From positions 794,501-858,500 of the forward strand of contig CALYLW010000503.1 in assembly GCA_944989445.1 (NCBI GenBank): a DNA stretch of 64,000 nucleotides, written 5' to 3'. How positions within the stretch are numbered: the first letter of the stretch is position 1; the number at the start of each line of letters is the position of its first letter. The notes under the pieces were generated by a model. That model saw only the letters and a list, made by a program, of their open reading frames with translations. It ran no database searches and was not told the origin of the DNA. The DNA comes from Ampullaceana balthica (Eukaryota > Mollusca > Gastropoda > Lymnaeidae). Of this stretch, positions 57,631 through 64,000 are shown in pieces. A program made the position numbers and the translations under genes.

Positions 57631-59115
57631 TAAATCCTTTATATTAACTCGTGGTGTCTGCGGCCGACCTTGCTTGCTTGCTTGTCGCCAAAACTTTTGA
57701 TCGATCTTTAACCCACTTGCTCGCAAGATAGCGAGCTGAAATTTTGCAGGCAGTTTCGTACCGATGATAAAAACAATGTATCAAAATTTCAGATCGATCG
57801 CATGTACCGTAATTAAATTATTGATTTTTTAGATTATTTTATTTATTCCTATGTATCATGCTATTTTTTGAGATAGAGCGTCGCGGTGCGTATTATATTG
57901 AACAACCTTTCTGTCGCGCAATAAGGTGCGTATTTTACTGACAACACTTTTTATAAACCTATTCCTGATCGGTGCGCATTATATTAAACACGTTTTACGA
58001 CACAACTGCAATTTTGTATTTTTGGATGGTCTTGCGCTGCGTGTTATAATGAACATTCTTTTAGTTACGTCTCATACGTAAAGGATTTATAGTCAAAAAC
58101 TTGGTTTTTTACGGGTTGTTTTTATTAAATCCTTTATATTAACTCGTGGTGTCTGCGGCCGACCTTGCTTGCTTGTCGCCAAAACTTTTGATCGATTTTT
58201 AACCCACTTGCTCGCAAGATAGCGAGCTGAAATTTTGCAGGCAGTTTCGTACCGATGATAAAAACAATGTATCAAAATTTCAGATCGATCGCATTTACCG
58301 TAATTAAATTATTGATTTTTTAGATTATTTTATTTATTCCTATGTATCATGCTATTTTTTGAGATAGAGCGTCGCGGTGCGTATTATATTGAACAACCTT
58401 TCTGTCGCGCAATAAGGTGCGTATTTTACTGACAACACTTTTTATAAACCTATTCCTGATCGGTGCGCATTATATTAAACACGTTTTACGACACAACTGC
58501 AATTTTGTATTTTTGGATGGTCTTGCGCTGCGTGTTATAATGAACATTCTTTTAGTTACGTCTCATACGTAAAGGATTTATAGTCAAAAACTTGGTTTTT
58601 TACGGGTTGTTTTTTTTTAAATCCTTTATATTAACTCGTGGTTTCTGTGTTTGGTTGATTGTTTGCTTGCTTGCTTGTCGCCAAAAATTTGGATCGATTT
58701 TTAACCCACTTCCTCGTAAGCTAGCGAGCTGAAATTTTGCAGGCAGTTTTGTACCGATGATAAAAACGATGTATCAAAATTTCAGATCGATCGCATGTAC
58801 TTTAATTAAATTATTTAATTTTTAGATTATTTTATTTATCTCTATGCATCATGTTATTTTTTGAGATTATAGTGTCGCGGTGCGTATTATATTGAACGAC
58901 CTTTCTGTCGCGCAATAAGGTGCGTATTTTATTGACAACAATTTTTATAAACATATTCCTGATCGGTGCGCATTATATTAAACATGTTTTACGACACAAC
59001 TACAATTTTGTATTTTTGGATGGTCTTGCGCTGCGTATTATAATGAACATTCTTTTAGTTACGTCTCGTACATAAAGGATTTATAGTCAAAAACTTGTTT
59101 TTTTACGGTTTTTTT
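57631..59115 (+). repeat. TAAATCC family, tandem triplet of about 494-bp units
   Basis: Units D1 57631-58125, D2 58126-58617, D3 58618-59115, each starting TAAATCCTTTATATTAACTC and ending GTAAAGGATTTATAGTCAAA with a cap TTTTTTACGGGTTGTTTTT. D1 and D2 are almost identical, D3 is more diverged. Each holds the internal palindrome GAGCTGAAATTTTG / CAAAATTTCAGATC and about four degenerate GGTGCGTATTATATTGAAC modules, against one in copy E1 (32766-33118). No coding capacity. Class unknown. Confidence 0.88.
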
Positions 59116-59147
59116 TTATTCAATCATTATAACGCCATTGTCTATAC

Positions 59148-59358
59148 CATGGGTGGCCAGACCTGTAGTAACTGAGAGCCATTTCAAAATATATAAAAAT
59201 TGTTGAGAGCCGCATTGAAGCATTTTGGGTCATTAAACCTGTCTTGGAAATCTTACAGTAATCATTGTAAATATATATATTTCATAAATTGTACATGAGC
59301 GCAAAGTGAACACAGAAGAGCCGCATGCGGCTCGAGAGCCCGCTTTTGGCCACCGTTG
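59148..59358. mobile_element. hAT-type non-autonomous element, 211 bp
   Basis: Ends CATGGGTGGCCAGACC and, inward from the right, CAACGGTGGCCAAAAG. Flanks GTCTATAC (59140-59147) and GTCTATAG (59359-59366) agree at 7 of 8. Internal GAGAGCC and GGCTCGAGAGCC motifs as in the 17318 copy group. Its right duplication is the first unit of the following 17-bp array. Confidence 0.9.
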
Positions 59359-59359
59359 G

Positions 59360-59535
59360 TCTATAGTACTCTATAGTCTATAGTACTCTATAGTCTATAG
59401 TACTCTATAGTCTATAGTACTCTATAGTCTATAGTACTCTATAGTCTATAGTACTCTATAGTCTATAGTACTCTATAGTCTATAGTACTCTATAGTCTAT
59501 AGTACTCTATAGTCTATAGTACTCTATAGTCTATA
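59360..59535. repeat. 17-bp tandem array, 10 copies, seeded at hAT target site
   Basis: TCTATAGTACTCTATAG repeated 10.3 times without visible substitutions. The first bases are the right target duplication of the hAT element ending at 59358. Confidence 0.95.
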
Positions 59536-59887
59536 TCAACACGCACAGACTGTAGCCGTGTAATACCTCACCTTGCTCTATGTTTCGGCGACTAACTGCT
59601 TGTTATTAATAACTAACACGAAAATGATAAACATCTTATAGTAGTTAGGTATCGATTCCTTTTTTTTTCGTTTTGTGTGTAGAAATTGCAGTCGCCGTAA
59701 TAAACAATAATTGTGGCCAAAGAAAGGCGGGAAACGTTCAGACCAATTAGGATCGATGCTGGATCAGAAGATAGTCTTATTTTGGCGTCTGTATACGGTT
59801 GTTTTGTTTCTTAAATATAAAAATAGATACACAGATTCGTGCCCCGGTTATTCGTATAAAAATGTAAACAATATAATCCAGACATGC
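59536..59887. other. Unassigned spacer
   Basis: About 350 bp between array and hAT element. The 59711-60058 open frame crosses into the hAT and is not a gene. Confidence 0.5.
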
Positions 59888-59895
59888 GCCCACAC

Positions 59896-60086
59896 CAATG
59901 TTCCCTTAAAGCCGAGGGACAGCGTCACACTGCGCAGCTGTTTTGGAGTTACCTCCAGCGAAATTTTGATAAGTATAATATTTGTGTGTTTGAGGGATGT
60001 AATAACTTTGCACAGAAAAGTAATAATTTACACACGAGTTTATTTGGTTTGCACATAAACCAAAGAGACTTATAGAAAACTCATTG
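59896..60086. mobile_element. hAT-type non-autonomous element, 191 bp
   Basis: Left end CAATGTTCCCTTAAAGCC. The right end inward is CAATGAGTTTTCTATAAG, eroded. Perfect 8-bp duplication GCCCACAC at 59888-59895 and 60087-60094. Same family as 21649-21832 but with a more decayed right end. Confidence 0.88.
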
Positions 60087-60091
60087 GCCCA

Positions 60092-60243
60092 CACTATTCA
60101 ATTTTACTACATATCTGGGCCGCATAGACTTCTATAAGACTGAGAATATCTCCCTCCATCCTAAATACACTATTCAATTTTACTACATATCTGGGCCGCA
60201 TAGACTTCTATAAGACTGAAAATATCTCCCTCAATCCTAAATT
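60092..60243. repeat. 76-bp direct duplication
   Basis: TATTCAATTTTACTACATAT occurs at 60095 and 60171, and the two 76-bp units differ at only a few positions. The first unit begins within the hAT target duplication. Confidence 0.93.
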
Positions 60244-61089
60244 TATTTAAAGTTTCCGCAACCATAAAAATTCCCATTTCATTCTTCTTGTCTTCGTAAA
60301 AACCAGTTTTTACTCCTTGCAAATACATTAAATTTCACATCGAGAAGCGATTTAACATCCCACTCCCCACAAAAAACACATTTTTGTTTTTATTTTGAGT
60401 CCCCTCTGTACCTTTCTGATTGAAATGTTTTATTATCGACAATCTATATGTATATTCCAGTTCATTCTCTTTCAAAACACCAGAAATATTTATAAGTAAC
60501 AATTTAAACGTATACAAGAGTTCATCCAAGATGGGAAGCCAGATTTTGAGTATCATTATAAACAGAGAGTTGATATAAAGGACCGACGTCCGTTCAGCTA
60601 AAGCCTGAGGGAATACAACAAATGGGGCAAACTATAAGGAAAGCTATCATTAAGACCTCTGACAATGGGTCCAAAATAAGTTCGTCTGTGTGACAGTCTG
60701 TTCATCTTCAGGTCCGGCCCAGGCAGTGCGGTGGGGTGCTGCGTAGAACCATACTCAAGTCTAGGCTTGTTGAGTAAAATTACAGCCCCCTTGTTCTGAG
60801 GGGAATAGAGTTACCTGATCCTGTGGTCGGAGGGCGACGTTCTAAGTCTCGGGAGGGCGTCGGACGCGTGTCGCGATGTCGTTCAAATTCCCGGAATGAT
60901 GTTTTGATATGACGTTACGAGTTGCCATGGGAACACAAAAGCGTGATTGTAAACGTAGGGTTGTGTGTCGACGGCCCCTACAATGTATGGGTGATTCGAA
61001 ATACGTCACACAGTTTCATATTTGAGGCGCTCCATGAAATCCTAAAGTTTGAGTTGACTGTTCACCGAATATCTCCTCACTTAGCGTGT
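60244..61089. other. Unassigned stretch
   Basis: No supported gene or repeat. Confidence 0.5.
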
Positions 61090-61097
61090 ACCACCTT

Positions 61098-61753
61098 TTT
61101 AAAAAATCAAACAAAACCTTAGGCTTTATAAAAAGGAACTTTAACAAATGTAATAGAGATATAAAACTAAAATGCTACCTCACTTTGGTGAGACCTGTAC
61201 TAGAATATGCATCTTCTGTATGGGACCCATCCACCAAAGAAAACATTGATAAACTAGAACAAATTCAAAAAAGAGCTGCCAGATTCATTACTGGAGAATA
61301 TTCGAAACTGACAAGAATAACACCATTAGTTAAATCATTAAACCTTGAAACACTAGAGGATAGAAGAACCAAGAGCAAAGTAGTAATCATACATAAAGCA
61401 ATTAATTCTAATTTAGAAATACAACACAAAGATAACTTAATACAACCCTCAGATAGACATAAGGATAAAAACACCTTTCTTATTCCGTATGCAAGAACAA
61501 ACACATACAAGTTTTCCTTCTTCCCGTCCGGAATTCGGGCGTGGAATGGGTTGCCTGAAGAATCCAGGAAAACCAACACTTTATCAACATTTAAATCTCT
61601 AATAAAAATGCAGGACTAAACACAAACCATAGATAAGCGTAGGACGCAATTATCTTCTGTATAGAAGGAGCGTCTGTAAACAGATAAGATAAGATAAGAT
61701 AAGATAAGATGAGATAAGATAAGATAAGATAAGATAAGATAAGATGAGATAAG
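61098..61753 (+). pseudogene. CR1/Jockey-like LINE, 5'-truncated, intact C-terminal frame
   Basis: One open frame to TAA at 61617-61619 encodes the end of a non-LTR RT: KKSNKTLGFIKRNFNKC, LVRPVLEYASSVWDPST, DKLEQIQKRAARFITGEYS, WNGLPEESRKTNTLSTF and KSLIKMQD, with no internal stop. The RT catalytic core and endonuclease are absent by truncation. The 3' tail has a hairpin (GACGC 61643-61647 with GCGTC 61670-61674, inner stem CTTCT/AGAAG) and GATAA repeats to about 61753. Candidate target duplication ACCACCTT at 61090-61097 and 61754-61761. The lack of decay and the matching flanks suggest a young insertion. Its tail is shared with the SINE at 13557. Confidence 0.9.
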
Positions 61754-61761
61754 ACCACCTT

Positions 61762-62171
61762 AAAAACGTTTGTATACTTGGTTTGTTTCTGGTAAAATGC
61801 CATTGAGTATATATCTACCAAAGCGTGCTCACCGCGCTTTAAATGTTTTTTCATAAAACCCTAAATCACACAACTCTGTGCCTCAAGGGATGTAGCTAGA
61901 AAGAAAGGGTTAGAGTCGGGACTATTTAATATCTATATATTAATACTATATACTAATCATATCATCATATATATATTTACGCTCAATTATGTGGCCTAAC
62001 GCTAAGGGACATCACTCTGCTTTTTTAAAAATTTTGTGTTGTAAGCAGTGCTGATTGACTCAAATAGTTATTTTTGGTTGCAGTAATTTGGTGCGCTGCT
62101 TTCTAAAATTAGTTTAAAAATTGTGTGGTGATTAGCACTGTAAAAATTATTATATTAATTCTTTGTTTAAT
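61762..62171. other. Unassigned spacer
   Basis: About 400 bp of AT-rich sequence. Nothing recognised. Confidence 0.5.
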
Positions 62172-62640
62172 TTTCAGGAATATTTCGTATTTATCATACA
62201 AGGTTAAGTTACTTGGGCTTTTGACAACAAAAAAAGTGGGCGCCGTAGGCGCCCTACAACCTCTATTTTAAATTACTTTGTGTACACTTAAGGTAGTTTA
62301 ATATTACGTATATATCATACAAGGACAAGTTTGTTGGGCTTTTGAAAAAAGTGGGCGCCGTAGGCACCCTGAATAAAAGTGGGCGTCACAGCACAAACTA
62401 TATTATATACATAATTTGTGTACATTTCAGGAATATTTCGTATTTATCATACAAGGATAAGTTACTTGGGCATTTGACATAAAAAAATTAAAAATAAATT
62501 AAACAAAAACTATTATAAAATACTTTGTATACATTTAAGAAAGTTTAATATTACGTATTTATCATACAAGGACAAGTTAGTTGGCCTAAAAAAAGGGGGG
62601 GGGGCGCCGCAGGCGCAACGGCGCCGCAGCACAAACTAGT
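62172..62640. repeat. Alternating 120-bp repeat (A-B-A-B) with GGCGCC hairpins
   Basis: TTATCATACAAGG occurs four times, the shared TCATAC at 62194, 62315, 62447 and 62562. Copies 1 and 3 share TTTCAGGAATATTTCGTATT, copies 2 and 4 share TTTAATATTACGTAT, so A and B units alternate with a dimer period of about 250 bp. Most units end near a GTGGGCGCCGTAGGCGCC self-complementary block. Confidence 0.82.
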
Positions 62641-63296
62641 ATATAAATAATATATATAACATATATTCGGGATTATATAACTTTGTGCCTCGTGGTTATT
62701 GCATTAAAGACAAGATGGGAGAAATCCATCGGCAATTACACATAAACACACACACAAACACACAACACGCACGCACGCACACAACACGCACGCACGCACA
62801 TCATTAGTTTTCATAATTTCGTAAATGTTTCCTTCAGATGATCATTATTTTAATTTGATCCAAAATGTCAAAGAATACGTTTTAATTTACTTAACAGTTT
62901 CTTTTGTCTCCTGATTTTACTTAGAAACATATTTTTTCCCCTTGGGAGCGAGAGTATCTTTCATTGAATAATTGACCACATTTTTGCATTGTAAAAAGTA
63001 TATTTACTTTTTAGGTTATTATGTTTTAATTTTTAAAAATTTAATTGTTAATTTTTTTTCTGGTGGTGGGAGTAGGATTTGGAAACAGAGAAACGTGGCG
63101 TTGTTACTCTTCTGTCTCTGAATCATGGTCTTGTTACTCTTCTGTCTCTGAATCTCGCTGACACATATACACATGCAAGTCAATTTGTATAACATCTTTA
63201 CACAATATAAATTCTTTCCTAATACTCACAGTTTCCACTAGAGCGCCTCAATGGCACTGTTTCAAGCAACAAACATTGAGATAATCGTGCAGTATT
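62641..63296. other. Unassigned stretch with CA/CGCA repeats
   Basis: ACACA and ACGCACGCAC low complexity at about 62740-62800. A 31-bp direct duplication (GTTACTCTTCTGTCTCTGAATC) near 63102-63154. No gene supported. Confidence 0.55.
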
Positions 63297-63304
63297 CTGC
63301 TACT

Positions 63305-63503
63305 CAGTGGCGTCACTAGGGGGTGCTGTGGGGGCGGGCCGCCCCGGGTGACACCATCAGGGGGGGTGACACCAAAATGTAAAATTCTATATGTTCCTAT
63401 TATTTGACACTGGAAAACTCGGAGGAGTTCTATGAGTTAAGTCGTGAGGGGGTGACACCACGAGCTACCGCCCCGGGTGAAACCAACCCTAGTGACGCCT
63501 CTG
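63305..63503. mobile_element. hAT-type non-autonomous element, 199 bp
   Basis: Ends CAGTGGCGTCACTAGGG and, inward from the right, CAGAGGCGTCACTAGGG, one mismatch in 17. Perfect 8-bp duplication CTGCTACT at 63297-63304 and 63504-63511. Internal CCGCCCCGGGTGACACC motif appears at both ends. No coding capacity. The 63430-63645 frame is spurious. Confidence 0.95.
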
Positions 63504-63732
63504 CTGCTACTGGGAAGGAATTTTTATTTAAAAAATTATAATAATTAATGTCAGCTGTTGCATTGCTCTCAGTGGTAACAAAACTTCTAGATAAATGTTG
63601 ATAAAATGTGCTGGTAGATTGTTTGGCGTCGACTGGGGGACCCATTCTTAGAATAATGAGTTAAATTCTACAATCCTGTACGAAAATCTGCATAGGTCCT
63701 TTAAAAAAACACAGATATTACACTGGTTTAAA

Positions 63733-64000
63733 AACTTGAACACAATTTAACAACTTGAACACAATTTAACAACTTGAACACAATTTAACAACTTGAACAC
63801 AATTTAACAACTTGAACACAATTTAACAACTTGAACACAATTTAACAACTTGAACACAATTTAACAACTTGAACACAATTTAACAACTTGAACACAATTT
63901 AACAACTTGAACACAATTTAACAACTTGAACACAATTTAACAACTTGAACACAATTTAACAACTTGAACACAATTTAACAACTTGAACACAATTTAACAA
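63733..64000. repeat. 19-bp tandem array running off window end
   Basis: AACTTGAACACAATTTAAC repeated about 14 times without visible change and continuing past the end of the window. A 220-bp unassigned spacer precedes it. Confidence 0.97.

Overview
The window looks like intergenic, repeat-dominated DNA from an animal nuclear genome. It is AT-rich, has no operon-like gene packing, and carries non-LTR retrotransposon fragments, tRNA-derived SINEs, hAT-type DNA transposons, small non-autonomous elements with terminal inverted repeats (TIRs), and many tandem arrays. The tRNA-SINE ending in a GATAA repeat, together with the repeat families, reminds me most of a heterobranch/planorbid snail. That is recollection, not a database result. 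I found no host protein-coding gene, tRNA gene or rRNA gene that I can support. Most long open frames lie in arrays whose unit is a multiple of three bases and are artefacts.

Layout. 1-275: 58-bp array. 1034-1445: LINE remnant with a 13-bp array grown out of its reverse-transcriptase (RT) coding sequence. 1915-4968: a degenerate 3.05-kb hAT transposon with transposase remains, itself invaded by a LINE and by a GGGGCCGTCC-type element. 5440-6606: two further LINE 3' ends. 8104-9262: 42-bp array. 13557-13844: tRNA-SINE. 14957-17274: 11-bp and 9-bp arrays. 17318-18254: hAT element and GGGGCCGTCC element. 19557-23521: 9-, 33- and 71-bp arrays and a hAT element. 25208-28006: two GGGGCCGTCC elements, the first split by a LINE. 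28610-29371: inverted SINE pair. 30232-31068: 42-bp array and hAT element. 32766-35638: TAAATCC-family repeats around a 16-bp array. 36045-36880: LINE end with a long TAA tract. 37454-38454: two hAT elements. 40000-40668: broken open frame with one C2H2 finger. 41098-41545: hAT element and GGGGCCGTCC fragment. 42913-44097: AT-rich palindromes containing a hAT deletion derivative that is itself split by another hAT element. 44608-49282: 28-, 36- and 17-bp arrays and a GGGGCCGTCC element. 49385-49648: second copy of the tRNA-SINE. 50460-54142: two 34-bp satellites either side of a LINE fragment. 54457-54889: hAT element. 57631-59115: tandem triplet of the TAAATCC family. 59148-60243: two hAT elements and arrays. 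61098-61753: CR1/Jockey-like LINE 3' end. 62172-62640: GGCGCC-bearing repeats. 63305-63503: hAT element. 63733-64000: 19-bp array running off the end.

How the parts relate. The clearest functional link is between the tRNA-SINE (13557-13844, 49385-49648) and the LINE at 61098-61753. Both end in the same roughly 40-nt hairpin tail and GATAA repeat, as expected if the SINE uses that LINE's RT. Thirteen insertions carry hAT hallmarks, nearly all with an 8-bp target duplication (TSD) that I could read directly. A separate GGGGCCGTCC family makes 3-bp duplications. The tandem arrays cover roughly an eighth to a seventh of the window by my coordinates, and two of them can be traced to a neighbouring transposon sequence. 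The strongest candidate for something undescribed is the TAAATCC family, which occurs here in tandem, nested and inverted copies.
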